The notes under the pieces: model-generated | The model's input: only the letters and a program-made list of their open reading frames with translations | The model's database searches: none | What the model was told of the DNA's origin: nothing | Shown: positions 51,873 through 61,134 of the stretch, piece by piece | Layout of the letters: every line of letters starts with the position of its first letter | Numbering within the stretch: the first letter of the stretch is position 1 | Program-made: the position numbers and the translations under genes | Assembly: GCF_030679875.1 (NCBI RefSeq) | Contig: NZ_JAUXSP010000019.1 | Coordinates: forward strand, 124,001 to 188,000 | Length of the DNA: 64,000 bases | Direction: 5' to 3' | Source: Phenylobacterium sp. | Lineage (GTDB): Bacteria > Pseudomonadota > Alphaproteobacteria > Caulobacterales > Caulobacteraceae

Positions 51873-52949
51873 CTATCCATCGGCCGGGAGCTTCAGGGTT
51901 GCGCGGACACCAGGCTCACCCGACTCGAAGGTCAGGGTCGCCCGGAGCTGTTGCGCCAGAAGTTGGGTGATGGTCAGGCCAAAGCCGGGTTCGAACTGTC
52001 CACCGGGAGGCAATCCGGGTCCGTCGTCGCAGACCTCGATAATAAAGTGCCCGTTCAAACGTCGGACCCTCAGGGCCAGGCGTCCGGGTCGGCCAGGCGC
52101 CAGGCCGTGCTTGAAAGCATTGTCCACCAGCTCGTTCACGGCCAGCGCCAGGGGCGCAGCCTGGGCGGCGGCGATGTCGACACTTTCCAGGTCAAGCTCA
52201 ACCTCCACCTCTTCGCGGCCTGACGTGGCGTCGCCCATCAGGTCGCGGACAAAGGTCGCCACGTCGAACCGCTCCAGATCGTGGCTCTGGAACAGACGCC
52301 GATGCACCGTGGCGATGGCGCCGACCCGTGACAGCATGCTTTGCAGGGCCGCCCGGGTGCTGTCGTCCAGGGTGCGCCTGGTCTGAAGCACCAGCAGAGA
52401 CGTGATGAGCTGGAGGTTGTTCTTGACCCGGTGGTCCACCTCATGGAGCAGGGCGGTGCGGTCGGCCAAAGCCTGCTGCGCGGTCTTGGCCTGCTCCGCG
52501 GCGGCGGCTTCAAGGGCGGTCTCGGCGGCCTTGCGGGCGGTGACGTCAACCTGGGAGCCGATGAAGTACACGACCTGGCCTTCGGCGTTGCGGACCGGGC
52601 TGATCTGCAGGGCGTTCCAGAAGGGGACGCCATCCTTGCGGTAGTTGAGAATGTCGAGGTTCACCGGCTCGCCGGCGCTTGTCGCGCGCGCCAGTCCGCG
52701 GATCGCGTCCTGCTCGGTGTCTGGGCCCTGCAGGAACCGGCAGTTGCGGCCCAGCACCTCGTTGCGCGCATAGCCGGTCATGTTCAGGAAGGCGTCGTTG
52801 ACGAATACGAGGGGCATGTCGGGCGCCTGGGCGTCGACGATGGTCATCGACATGCGGGTGGCGTGAACGGCCGCGGCGAAAGGATCGTCAATCCCCACCT
52901 TGGGAGCCAGAAGGCTGTCGGCCAAAAATCTGTTTCCTTGTTCCGCCAT
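51873..52949 (-). CDS. lovK: LOV-domain blue-light sensor histidine kinase, LovK-like
   Basis: A 358-residue kinase. The LOV domain (about 25-140) has the flavin-adduct motif 'GRNCRFLQG' with C70, plus 'FVNDAFLNMTGY', 'NYRKDGVPFWNAL' and 'YFIGSQVDVT'. It is joined by a coiled coil to a HisKA_2-type dimer domain with H173 in 'EVDHRVKNNLQL', and then an ATPase domain ('VNELVDNAFKHGL', 'DDGPGLPPG'). There is no membrane segment, so it is cytoplasmic. Light should form a cysteinyl-flavin bond and change autophosphorylation. ATG 52949 gives a length close to Caulobacter LovK. It heads a lovK-lovR-SemiSWEET unit divergent from phoR. Confidence 0.9.
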   Translation of the reverse strand: MAEQGNRFLADSLLAPKVGIDDPFAAAVHATRMSMTIVDAQAPDMPLVFVNDAFLNMTGYARNEVLGRNCRFLQGPDTEQDAIRGLARATSAGEPVNLDILNYRKDGVPFWNALQISPVRNAEGQVVYFIGSQVDVTARKAAETALEAAAAEQAKTAQQALADRTALLHEVDHRVKNNLQLITSLLVLQTRRTLDDSTRAALQSMLSRVGAIATVHRRLFQSHDLERFDVATFVRDLMGDATSGREEVEVELDLESVDIAAAQAAPLALAVNELVDNAFKHGLAPGRPGRLALRVRRLNGHFIIEVCDDGPGLPPGGQFEPGFGLTITQLLAQQLRATLTFESGEPGVRATLKLPADG

Positions 52950-53048
52950 GCTCGACGCCGCCTTACCCCGGATGCAGCAAACGCCGGCTCCCCTCCCGGG
53001 TTCCACGCGGGCGCGGCGGACGGCCGCAGCTTGAGCGATCAAGGTTTC

Positions 53049-53070
53049 ATGTGTCACGCCAATGACACAT
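53049..53070. promoter_or_regulatory. 22-bp inverted repeat between lovK and phoR
   Basis: Perfect eight-base arms, ATGTGTCA (53049-53056) and TGACACAT (53063-53070), surround CGCCAA. It lies 100 bp from the lovK start and 43 bp before the chosen phoR start. It looks like a dimeric regulator site. PhoB sites are direct repeats, so this is probably a different regulator. Confidence 0.5.
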
Positions 53071-53112
53071 GCCTGCGGCTTGGTGGATGATCCGGCGAAC
53101 GGAGATTCGATT

Positions 53113-54546
53113 GTGCCGCAGCCGACCTCATCCCTGCCCCTGAGACCCCGACCCGGGTTCGTCGCCAGGCCAGTGGTCGTAACGGGCCTCGCCGGCCTTC
53201 TGGCGCTGGTCGCCATGGCTCTGGTGACGGACGCCGAGGTCCTGGCCGCCCTTGTCCTGGCCGCCCCCCTGACGGCGCTGACCCTGTTCCAGGCGAGGCG
53301 GGCCAGACAGGAGGCTGACCGCCTGCGGGCCGAACTGGCCCAGACCCATGTGGAGGTGGCCGAGGGAGCCCTGTCGCTGCCCTATACCTCGGTGCTGAAC
53401 GCCCTGCCGGATCCGGTCATGGTGATCTCCGCCCACGAGCCCGACGATTTGACCGGACGACGCTTTGTGATGGTCAACCGGGCCGGCAGGCGGGTTCTGA
53501 AGATCCAGCGGGAGGCCGGGCTGCTGGTGACCGCCATCCGGGATCCCGACGTCCTGGAGGTCGTGGACGAGGCGCTGTTTGGCGGGCTGGAGGGCGAGGC
53601 CGTCTATGAGCCGGGCGGCATGCAGGAGCGAATCTTCCGGGTCTATGCCCGACCGCTGGGCGCCGCCGGTGACGGGTCGCGGCTGGCGCTCCTGGTCCTG
53701 CATGACGAGACCGACATCCGCCGGGTGGAACGGATGCGCGCTGACTTTCTGGCCAATGCCAGCCACGAACTGCGCACGCCGCTGGCCTCCCTTTCAGGTT
53801 TCATCGAAACCCTGAGGGGCCACGCCCGGGGCGACGAACTGGCCAGGGACCGGTTTCTGGGAATCATGCATGTCCAGGCCGAACGGATGTCGCGGCTGAT
53901 CGACGACCTGATGTCGCTCAGCCGGATCGAGCTGAACGAACACGTGCGGCCGCTCCAGGACGTCGACCTGTCGGCCGCCGTGCTTGACGTCATCGATGCG
54001 CTCGCCCCCCTGGCCCGGGACAAGGGCGTCACCCTGGAGGCTGAGGCTCCCCCCAGGGGCGAGGTGACCATCACCGGAGACCGGGACCAGGTGATCCAGG
54101 TGGCGCAGAACCTGGTCGACAACGCCCTGAAATACTCCGAGCGTGGCGGGCGCATTCGCATCCTTCTGGAGACGGGCCTGGCCGCCGAGGCCTGTGTGGC
54201 GCCCCGGATGGAGCCCGCGGCCCGCCTGTCCCTGCTGACGCCTGACCATGGACCCGAACGCTACGCCACCCTGTCAGTGATCGACGCCGGCCCTGGGATG
54301 CAGCGCGAGCACCTTCCCAGGCTGACCGAACGATTCTACCGGGTGGAGGGGCAAAAGAGCGGCGAGAAACTCGGCACGGGCCTGGGTCTGGCCATCGTCA
54401 AGCACATCATGAACCGCCACCGGGGCGGCCTGTCCGTAGAAAGCCGCCCCGGAGCCGGGACGGTCTTCACCGCCTACTTCCCCCTGGCGGAAACGGGCGC
54501 GGCGCCTGCGCCCGACAACTTTTACGATGTCGCAAAACTGTCATGA
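53113..54546 (+). CDS. phoR: Phosphate regulon sensor histidine kinase PhoR
   Basis: About 477 residues. Two N-terminal membrane helices ('VVVTGLAGLLALVAMALV', 'VLAALVLAAPLTALTLF') have no large periplasmic domain, as in PhoR. A PAS-like domain (about 95-215, 'VLNALPDPVMVISAHE') follows. The H-box is 'FLANASHELRTPLASL', the N-box 'LVDNALKYSERGG', and the G boxes 'VIDAGPGMQ' and 'GLGLAIVKHIM'. It phosphorylates PhoB when phosphate is scarce, with PstB and PhoU as inputs. GTG 53113 has GGAGA eight bases before it; ATG 53062 is possible but lies inside the palindrome. It is followed by pstCAB-phoU-phoB. Confidence 0.9.
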   Translation: MPQPTSSLPLRPRPGFVARPVVVTGLAGLLALVAMALVTDAEVLAALVLAAPLTALTLFQARRARQEADRLRAELAQTHVEVAEGALSLPYTSVLNALPDPVMVISAHEPDDLTGRRFVMVNRAGRRVLKIQREAGLLVTAIRDPDVLEVVDEALFGGLEGEAVYEPGGMQERIFRVYARPLGAAGDGSRLALLVLHDETDIRRVERMRADFLANASHELRTPLASLSGFIETLRGHARGDELARDRFLGIMHVQAERMSRLIDDLMSLSRIELNEHVRPLQDVDLSAAVLDVIDALAPLARDKGVTLEAEAPPRGEVTITGDRDQVIQVAQNLVDNALKYSERGGRIRILLETGLAAEACVAPRMEPAARLSLLTPDHGPERYATLSVIDAGPGMQREHLPRLTERFYRVEGQKSGEKLGTGLGLAIVKHIMNRHRGGLSVESRPGAGTVFTAYFPLAETGAAPAPDNFYDVAKLS

Positions 54547-54560
54547 AACTGTCGCGTTCC
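54528..54560 (+). promoter_or_regulatory. PhoB box (three 11-bp direct repeats) upstream of pstC
   Basis: TGTCGCAAAAC, TGTCATGAAAC and TGTCGCGTTCC follow each other with an 11-bp period at 54528, 54539 and 54550. The middle part, CTGTCATGAAACTGTC, is close to the known PhoB consensus of CTGTCA repeats spaced 11 bp. It overlaps the phoR stop and lies 102 bp before pstC, so pstC can be induced by PhoB independently of phoR. Confidence 0.8.
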
Positions 54561-54661
54561 GTCAGCAAACGGTAGGCAGGTTCCGCCCCGCGCGAGCCTG
54601 GGCGGCGATGGGCCATCCGGGCCGCATGACGCGCGTCTCCACCGGCAAGACGAAGGCCTGA

Positions 54662-56104
54662 ATGCTCATCTGGATCGCCCTCCTGGGGCTCATCCTGTTC
54701 TCCGTCACGGCCTATACGGCCGGCCGCCGCAAGGTGCTCAGCGCCGCGGGGGGACGCTCGCGCCTGCTTCACTCCCTGCCGGGCTATCACGGCGCCTATC
54801 TGGCGCTCTGGACCGCAGCGCCGGCGATCATCCTGCTGCTCCTGGTGGGCATGCTGGGCGCCCAGGTCGAGGAGCTCATCCTGCGCGGCGAGCCGCCGGC
54901 GGCCGTGTCCGCCCTGCCGGCCAGTACGCAGGACGTCTTCTATAATGATGTGGTGGCCACGGCGACCGGCGGGCAGGTCAGCCAGACCGTTTATGACGGA
55001 GCCCTGGGGGACGCCTTCGCGGCAAAGCTCGCCCAGGCCCACGAGATTCATCGCAATCTGATCACCGGCGTCCTCGCCGCCGCCCTCCTCATGGCCCTGG
55101 CCGGCGCCGCGATAGCCTGGCCGCGCCTGAGCGCCGACTTCGCCGCCCGGCCGAGGGTGGAGCGATGGGTCGCGGCCCTGTTCCTGGCCTGCTCGGTGGT
55201 GGCGGTGCTGACCACGCTCGGAATCGTCGCCTCTCTGGTTTGGGAAAGCTGGCGGTTCTTCCAGGCGGTGCCGATCTTTGACTTCCTGTTTGGCCTGACC
55301 TGGGACCCGCAGATCGCCATTCGCGCCGACCAGGTGGCCTCGTCGGGCGCCTTCGGGGCCGTGCCCCTGTTCATGGGCACCTTCCTGATCATGATGATCG
55401 CCATGACCGTGGCTGCGCCGGTGGGCCTGTTCGCGGCCATCTACCTGTCAGAATATGCAGGGCCATCCGTCCGCGCGGTGGTCAAGCCGCTTCTGGAGAT
55501 CCTGGCCGGCATCCCGACGGTGGTTTACGGCTTCTTCGCCGCCCTGACCGTGGGACCCCTGTTCCGGGGCTTCTTCAACGACATCGGCGCGCAGTTGATC
55601 GGCGGCCCCTTCGACAGCCTGGGCCTCTATCTGATGCAGGTTCAGAACCAGATGGCCCTGGTGGCCGGCGCGGTCATGGGCATCATGCTGATCCCGTTCG
55701 TCTCTTCCCTGTCGGACGACATCCTCAACGCCGTGCCCCAGTCCCTGAGGGACGGGTCCCTGGCCATGGGCGCCACCCGCTCAGAGACCATCACCCGGGT
55801 GATCATGCCTGCGGCCCTGCCAGGGGTCATGGGCGCCCTGATGCTGGCGGTCTCCCGCGCCGTGGGCGAGACGATGATCGTCACCATGGCTGCGGGCCTT
55901 CAGGCCCGCGCCACCATCAATCCCCTCGACACGGTGACCACGGTGACGGTGCAGATCGTCACCCTGCTGACCGGCGACCAGGAGTTCGACAGCCCCAAGA
56001 CCCTGTCGGCCTTTGGCCTGGGCCTGACCCTTTTCCTGATCACCCTGATGCTCAACATCATCGCCCTGCGGATCGTCCAGCGCTATCGGGAACAGTATGA
56101 CTGA
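54662..56104 (+). CDS. pstC: Phosphate ABC transporter permease PstC
   Basis: A 480-residue inner-membrane permease, longer than enterobacterial PstC. An N-terminal extension with two extra helices (about 1-150, 'LIWIALLGLILFSVTAYTAG', 'ALWTAAPAIILLLLVGMLG') is the alphaproteobacterial long form. The transport core has 'PVGLFAAIYLSEYA', 'LEILAGIPTVVYGFFA' and the EAA-like loop 'SLRDGSLAMGATRSETI'. AAGG lies six bases before ATG 54662. It forms the phosphate channel with PstA; pstS is not in this cluster. It overlaps pstA by eight bases. Confidence 0.93.
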   Translation: MLIWIALLGLILFSVTAYTAGRRKVLSAAGGRSRLLHSLPGYHGAYLALWTAAPAIILLLLVGMLGAQVEELILRGEPPAAVSALPASTQDVFYNDVVATATGGQVSQTVYDGALGDAFAAKLAQAHEIHRNLITGVLAAALLMALAGAAIAWPRLSADFAARPRVERWVAALFLACSVVAVLTTLGIVASLVWESWRFFQAVPIFDFLFGLTWDPQIAIRADQVASSGAFGAVPLFMGTFLIMMIAMTVAAPVGLFAAIYLSEYAGPSVRAVVKPLLEILAGIPTVVYGFFAALTVGPLFRGFFNDIGAQLIGGPFDSLGLYLMQVQNQMALVAGAVMGIMLIPFVSSLSDDILNAVPQSLRDGSLAMGATRSETITRVIMPAALPGVMGALMLAVSRAVGETMIVTMAAGLQARATINPLDTVTTVTVQIVTLLTGDQEFDSPKTLSAFGLGLTLFLITLMLNIIALRIVQRYREQYD

Positions 56105-57398
56105 CGCGGTCATCTCCCCCGCCCAGGCCGCCAAGGCCCGCGCCCGCGCCGAGGCTGAAGCCCGCCTGAAGCGTCGCTACCGGGCCGAGGCGCGGTTCCG
56201 GTTCTATGGCCGGACCGCCATCGTCCTGGCCCTGGCCTTCCTGGTGCTCCTGCTCGGCCGGATCGGCCTGCAAGGCTATTCCACCTTCACCGACTACCGG
56301 GTCAGTCTGCCGGTCCAGGTGACCGCCGAGCGGGTGGACCTGTCGGACCTTGGCGGGTCGAACTTCAACCTGATGGTGGCGGAATCCGCCCTGGCCCTGC
56401 TGGGTGAGACCGACGATCCGTACGGCGAGGCCAGCGCGGAGATGATGGCCATCCTGTCAGGCGACCTGGGATTCCAGATCCTCGACCGCCTGCGCGCCGA
56501 TCCGAGCCTGGTGGGTCAGACCATCACGGTGCAGGGCCCGATGAAGGCTAACGCCAGTCTCTACTACAAGGGTCAGATCAGCCGCGACACCGAGGTGGGC
56601 GGGCGGTTGCTGAGCGATCGGCAACTGGACTGGCTTGATGAGCTTCGCGAGCGCGAGCTGGTCTCCGGGGGCTTCAACTGGACCTTCCTGTCGCGCTCGG
56701 ACTCCACCGAGCCTGAACAGGCCGGGGTCTGGGGGGCGGTGGTCGGCTCGGCCATGATGCTGTTTGTCACCGCCATGCTCGCCGCGCCCATCGGCGTCCT
56801 GGCCGCCACCTATCTCGAGGAGTTCGCACCGAAGAACCGGTGGACCGATCTGATCGAGGTGAACATCAACAATCTCGCCGCGGTCCCCTCGATCATCTAC
56901 GGCCTCCTGGGCCTTGCCGTGTTCATCAACTGGCTGGCCGTGCCACGCTCCTCGCCCCTGCTGGGGGGCCTTGTGCTGGCGCTGATGTCCCTGCCCACCA
57001 TCATCATCGCCACCCGCTCAGCCCTGCGCGCGGTGCCGCCCTCGATCCGTGAAGCGGCCCTGGCCGTGGGCGCTTCGCGAACCCAGACCGTCTTCCACCA
57101 TGTCCTGCCCCTGGCCATGCCCGGCATGATGACCGGCGTCATCCTGTCCCTGGCCCACGCCCTGGGGGAGACCGCCCCCCTGCTGATGATCGGCATGGTC
57201 TCCTTCGTGCCCGGCGCGCCGGAGACCCTGACCAGCGCAGCCACCGTGCTGCCCGTTCAGATCTTCATCTGGGAGAACGCCTCGGAGCGGGCCTTCCACG
57301 AGCGGACGGCCGCGGCCATCATCGTGCTGCTGGTCTTCATGGTGCTCATGAACCTGACGGCGGTGATGGTGCGTCGCCGCTTCGAGCGCCGGTGGTGA
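56097..57398 (+). CDS. pstA: Phosphate ABC transporter permease PstA
   Basis: A 433-residue permease with the alphaproteobacterial N-terminal DUF3333-type extension (about 20-200, including one membrane helix '[19 protein letters not shown]' and a periplasmic domain). The core has '[14 protein letters not shown]', '[19 protein letters not shown]' and the EAA loop '[18 protein letters not shown]'. It pairs with PstC in phosphate uptake. The start lies inside the end of pstC. Confidence 0.93.
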   Translation: MTDAVISPAQAAKARARAEAEARLKRRYRAEARFRFYGRTAIVLALAFLVLLLGRIGLQGYSTFTDYRVSLPVQVTAERVDLSDLGGSNFNLMVAESALALLGETDDPYGEASAEMMAILSGDLGFQILDRLRADPSLVGQTITVQGPMKANASLYYKGQISRDTEVGGRLLSDRQLDWLDELRERELVSGGFNWTFLSRSDSTEPEQAGVWGAVVGSAMMLFVTAMLAAPIGVLAATYLEEFAPKNRWTDLIEVNINNLAAVPSIIYGLLGLAVFINWLAVPRSSPLLGGLVLALMSLPTIIIATRSALRAVPPSIREAALAVGASRTQTVFHHVLPLAMPGMMTGVILSLAHALGETAPLLMIGMVSFVPGAPETLTSAATVLPVQIFIWENASERAFHERTAAAIIVLLVFMVLMNLTAVMVRRRFERRW

Positions 57399-57402
57399 TC
57401 TG

Positions 57403-58257
57403 ATGACCCTTTCGACCAACCCCAGTTCGAGCCTCAAGATGACCGCGCAAAGCGATGACGCCCTGGCCGCGGGCCTTTCGGCTGCGGCCCGCCCGGTCCC
57501 GGTCGGCAAGGTTTCGGCCAGCGACGTCAGTGTATTCTACGGGGACAAGCAGGCCCTGTTCGACGTCTCGTTGGAGATGCCCGACCGCATGGTCACCGCC
57601 CTGATCGGTCCATCGGGCTGCGGCAAGTCCACCTTCCTGCGCTGCATCAACCGGATGAACGACACCATCCCCGGCGCACGGGTCGAGGGACGGATCATGC
57701 TCGAGGGCGAGAACATCAACGACCGCGGCGTTGACCCCGTCCTGCTGCGCGCTCGGGTGGGCATGGTCTTCCAGAAACCCAATCCCTTTCCCAAGAGCAT
57801 CTTTGAAAACGTGGCCTATGGCCCGCGCATCCACGGCTTCGCCGACAACAAGGCCGAGCTGGCCGACATCGTGGAGTCGTCGCTCAAGCGGGCCGGTCTG
57901 TGGAAGGAAGTGGCCGACCGCCTGCAGGCGCCGGGCACCAGCCTTTCCGGGGGCCAGCAGCAGCGCCTGGTGATCGCCCGGGCCATCGCGGTCAGCCCGG
58001 AGGTGATCCTGATGGATGAGCCCTGCTCGGCGCTGGACCCCATCGCCACGGCCAAGATCGAGGAACTGATCGACGATCTGCGCAGCCAGTACTGCATCAT
58101 CATGGTCACCCACTCCATGGCGCAGGCCGCACGGGTCTCTCAGCGCACCGCCTTCTTCCACATGGGCGCGGTCATCGAGGCCGGCGCCACCGACGAAATC
58201 TTCACCAACCCCCGGGACTCCCGCACCCAGGACTACATCACCGGCCGCTTCGGCTGA
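57403..58257 (+). CDS. pstB: Phosphate ABC transporter ATPase PstB
   Basis: A 284-residue ATPase: Walker A '[19 protein letters not shown]', the PstB-typical '[20 protein letters not shown]' (split at the Q loop), signature '[16 protein letters not shown]', and Walker B '[15 protein letters not shown]'. About 35 residues of polar leader precede the domain, so ATG 57439 is an alternative start. It energises PstCA and takes part in PhoR signalling through PhoU. It starts four bases after the pstA stop. Confidence 0.95.
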   Translation: MTLSTNPSSSLKMTAQSDDALAAGLSAAARPVPVGKVSASDVSVFYGDKQALFDVSLEMPDRMVTALIGPSGCGKSTFLRCINRMNDTIPGARVEGRIMLEGENINDRGVDPVLLRARVGMVFQKPNPFPKSIFENVAYGPRIHGFADNKAELADIVESSLKRAGLWKEVADRLQAPGTSLSGGQQQRLVIARAIAVSPEVILMDEPCSALDPIATAKIEELIDDLRSQYCIIMVTHSMAQAARVSQRTAFFHMGAVIEAGATDEIFTNPRDSRTQDYITGRFG

Positions 58258-58273
58258 CCGGAAGGACGCCGCC

Positions 58274-58972
58274 ATGAACGAACACATCGTCAAGGCCTAC
58301 GAAGACGAGCTCAACATGCTCACCGCCGAGTGCGCGCGGATGGGCGGCCTGACCGAGGCCGCTGTCGCCGACGCCCTGGAAGCGGTGGTCCGCCGCGACC
58401 AGCAGGTGGCCGATTCCGTGGTCGCCCGGGACGAACGGCTGGACGTGCTGCAGGCTGATATCGAGCGCAAGGCGATCCGCATGATCGCGCTGCGTCAGCC
58501 GCTGGCCAATGACCTGCGCCGCACGGTGGCGGCGATGAAGATCGCCAACAACCTCGAGCGGGTGGGCGACCTGGCCAAGAACATCGCCAAGCGCACCATC
58601 GTCATCATCGACTCCGATCCGATGGTGCCCCTGACCCGGTCCATCGAGCGGATGGGCCGCCTGGTGGTCACCCGTCTGAAGGAGGTGCTCGACGCCTATA
58701 CCGCCTCCGACCTGGAGCGGGCCATGTCGGTCTGGTCGCGGGACGACGAGGTGGACGAGCACTACAACAGCCTGTTCCGCGAACTGCTGACCTACATGAT
58801 GGGCGACCCGCGGACGATCACCGCCTGCGCCCACCTGCTGTTCGTGGCCAAGAACCTGGAACGCATCGGCGACCACGCCACCAACATCGCCGAGATCATC
58901 CACTACGAGATCACCGGGGATGAGGTGATCGCCGCCACCCGTCCCAAGACTGATCCCCTTCAGCGCCCGTGA
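58274..58972 (+). CDS. phoU: Phosphate signalling regulator PhoU
   Basis: A 232-residue protein of two three-helix PhoU repeats with the metal-binding motifs 'AAMKIANNLERVGDLAKN' and 'LFVAKNLERIGDHATNIAE' (ExxxD type). PhoU links the Pst transporter to PhoR and holds the kinase inactive when phosphate is plentiful. AAGGA precedes ATG 58274. The stop overlaps the GTG start of phoB. Confidence 0.95.
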   Translation: MNEHIVKAYEDELNMLTAECARMGGLTEAAVADALEAVVRRDQQVADSVVARDERLDVLQADIERKAIRMIALRQPLANDLRRTVAAMKIANNLERVGDLAKNIAKRTIVIIDSDPMVPLTRSIERMGRLVVTRLKEVLDAYTASDLERAMSVWSRDDEVDEHYNSLFRELLTYMMGDPRTITACAHLLFVAKNLERIGDHATNIAEIIHYEITGDEVIAATRPKTDPLQRP

Positions 58973-59676
58973 CGGGAGCCAGAACCTTGATCCCCAATAT
59001 CCTGATCGCCGAGGACGAGGACTCCCTCGCCACCTTGCTGAACTACAACCTCGAAAAAGAGGGCTACGCCGTCGCGGTCGCCGCGGACGGCGAAGAAGCC
59101 CTGATGCTGATCGACGAGAAGCTGCCGGACCTGATCCTGCTGGACTGGATGCTGCCGAAGGTCTCCGGGATCGAGGTCTGCCGCCGGCTCCGGGCGCGCA
59201 CCGAAACCCGCAACATCCCGATCATCATGCTCACCGCCCGCGGGGAGGAGACCGACCGTATCCGCGGCCTCGACACCGGCGCCGATGACTACATCGTCAA
59301 ACCCTTCTCCATGTCCGAGCTCTCGGCCCGCATCCGCGCGGTGCTGCGCCGCCTGCGGCCGGGCCTGGCTGAGGACCGGGTGCGGATCGGGGATCTGGTC
59401 ATCGACCGGGTGGCCCACCGGGTGCGCCGCGGCGGCCAGGAGATCCATCTCGGCCCCACCGAATTCCGCCTGCTCGACTATCTGATGCAGCATCCCGGCC
59501 GGGTCTTCTCCCGCGAGCAGCTGCTGGACGCCGTCTGGGGCTCGGATGTCTATGTGGAGGCCCGTACGGTGGACGTCCATGTGGGCCGCCTGCGCAAGGC
59601 CCTGAACCGTGAGGCCGCCGCCGATCCCATCCGCACGGTGCGCTCGGCGGGCTATTCCCTCGACCTCGAGGCCTGA
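58969..59676 (+). CDS. phoB: Phosphate regulon response regulator PhoB
   Basis: A 235-residue OmpR/PhoB-type regulator. The receiver has 'ILIAEDEDSL' (acidic pocket), phospho-acceptor D in 'LILLDWMLPKVSG', T in 'IIMLTARGEE' and K in 'YIVKPFSMSEL'. The C-terminal winged helix (about 135-232) has 'GPTEFRLLDYLMQHPGRVFS' and 'VDVHVGRLRKALN'. It binds PhoB boxes such as the one before pstC. GTG 58969 overlaps the phoU stop (GTGA); TTG 58987 is an alternative start. Confidence 0.95.
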   Translation: MTGARTLIPNILIAEDEDSLATLLNYNLEKEGYAVAVAADGEEALMLIDEKLPDLILLDWMLPKVSGIEVCRRLRARTETRNIPIIMLTARGEETDRIRGLDTGADDYIVKPFSMSELSARIRAVLRRLRPGLAEDRVRIGDLVIDRVAHRVRRGGQEIHLGPTEFRLLDYLMQHPGRVFSREQLLDAVWGSDVYVEARTVDVHVGRLRKALNREAAADPIRTVRSAGYSLDLEA

Positions 59677-59701
59677 GGCCGCCAGCTTGACGCCCCGGGC
59701 C

Positions 59702-59721
59702 GGGCGCGGCAAAGCGCGCCC
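59702..59721 (+). promoter_or_regulatory. Hairpin directly before the purD start codon
   Basis: GGGCGCG and CGCGCCC form a perfect seven-base stem around GCAAAG, ending one base before the purD ATG at 59722. No Shine-Dalgarno sequence is visible, so the hairpin occupies its place. It could limit purD translation or act as a weak pause site after phoB. Confidence 0.4.
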
Positions 59722-60993
59722 ATGAACATCCTCCTCGTCGGTTCGGGCGGGCGCGAGCATGCGCTGGCCTGGAAGATCACCCAGTCGCCCCGGCTCAGCC
59801 GTCTGGTTATGGCCCCGGGCAACCCCGGCATGGCCGCCCTGGGGGAGACCCGGCCGGTCAAGGTCACCGACGTCCCGGCCCTCGTTTCCCTGGCCCGGGA
59901 GATCCAAGCGGACCTGGTGGTGATCGGCCCGGAGTCGGCGGTGGAGGCGGGTCTCGCCGACGCCCTGGCCGCCGCGGGCGTCCCCTGCTTCGGCCCCAGC
60001 CGCGCCGCCGGACAACTTGAATCCTCCAAGGCCTTCACCAAGGCCTTCTGCGCCCGCCACGGCCTGCCCACCGGCGCCTATGTGGTCAGCGACCAGGCCG
60101 CCGAGGCCAAGGCCGCCCTGGACCAGTTCCAACCGCCCTATGTGATCAAGGCCGATGGCCTGGCCGCCGGCAAGGGCGTGGTCATCGCCCCCACCCGGGG
60201 CGAGGCCGAGGCCGCCATCGACGACGCCCTGGGGGGCCGCTTCGGCGCCGCCGGCGCCCGGGTGGTGATCGAAGAGTTTCTCGACGGCGAGATCGGCTCC
60301 CTGTTCGCCCTGTGCGACGGGACCCACGCCATGGTCTTCGGCCACGCCCAGGACCACAAGCGCGCCTATGACGGCGAGCAGGGCCCCAATACCGGCGGCA
60401 TGGGGACCTATGCCCCCGCGCCCCTGTTCACCGACGACCTCGTGGAGCGGGTGCGCAAGGAGCTGGCCGAGCCCGCCTTCGCCGCCATCGCCGCCGAGGG
60501 CTTTCCCTATCGCGGGGTGCTGTTCGTCGAGTTCATGGCCACCGCCGAAGGGCCCAAGCTGGTCGAATTCAATGTGCGGTTCGGCGATCCGGAATGCCAG
60601 GTGCTGATGCTGCGCCTGGAGAGCGACCTCGTCCCCTATCTGATGGCCTGCGCCACCGGCGAGCTGAATCGGCTGGCCCCGCCCGTCTGGCGCGATCAGG
60701 CCGCGGTCTGTGTGGTGATGGCCGCCGAGGGCTATCCTGACGCCCCGGTGGCCGGCGCCTCGATCACCGGGGCCGACGGCGACTTCGGGCGCGAGGTCGA
60801 AGTCTTCCATGCCGGCACGCGACGGGACGAGACCGGCGTCTTGCAGGCGGCGGGGGGCCGCGTCCTCAATGTCTGCGCCCTGGGGAGCGACCTCGTTCAG
60901 GCCCGGGCCCGGGCCTATGAGGCGGTGTCGCGCATCGATCTGCCCGGCGGCTTCCATCGCACCGATATCGGCTGGCGCGCCCTCGATCGCTGA
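59722..60993 (+). CDS. purD: Phosphoribosylamine-glycine ligase PurD
   Basis: A 423-residue ATP-grasp ligase that makes glycinamide ribonucleotide, the second step of purine synthesis. It has the N-terminal 'ILLVGSGGREHALAWKI', the ATP-grasp loop 'YVIKADGLAAGKGVVIA', 'GPNTGGMGTYAPAP', the metal site 'LVEFNVRFGDPECQVLM', and the C-terminal 'GRVLNVCALG'. The length is normal. It starts 45 bp after phoB and may be partly read from the pho transcript. Confidence 0.97.
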   Translation: MNILLVGSGGREHALAWKITQSPRLSRLVMAPGNPGMAALGETRPVKVTDVPALVSLAREIQADLVVIGPESAVEAGLADALAAAGVPCFGPSRAAGQLESSKAFTKAFCARHGLPTGAYVVSDQAAEAKAALDQFQPPYVIKADGLAAGKGVVIAPTRGEAEAAIDDALGGRFGAAGARVVIEEFLDGEIGSLFALCDGTHAMVFGHAQDHKRAYDGEQGPNTGGMGTYAPAPLFTDDLVERVRKELAEPAFAAIAAEGFPYRGVLFVEFMATAEGPKLVEFNVRFGDPECQVLMLRLESDLVPYLMACATGELNRLAPPVWRDQAAVCVVMAAEGYPDAPVAGASITGADGDFGREVEVFHAGTRRDETGVLQAAGGRVLNVCALGSDLVQARARAYEAVSRIDLPGGFHRTDIGWRALDR

Positions 60994-61134
60994 CCTGCCC
61001 CAGGCGTTGCTTTTCTAGAGCCTGGTATGGGCAGGCGCCGAACGCCTTGCGGCGCCCCGTCGCAGGTCGGTAAGGTGGGTTCAAACAAGCGTAAGACACA
61101 CGCGAACCCAGACGTGAGTAAAGGGAAACCGCCC

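Noticed and set aside
58960..60957. 665-residue minus-strand frame opposite phoB and purD
   Set aside because: Glycine/histidine-rich shadow of two certain genes.
61034..61056. GGCGCCG/CGGCGCC hairpin after purD as terminator
   Set aside because: A stable stem is present, but there is no T-rich tail on either strand; its role is unclear.
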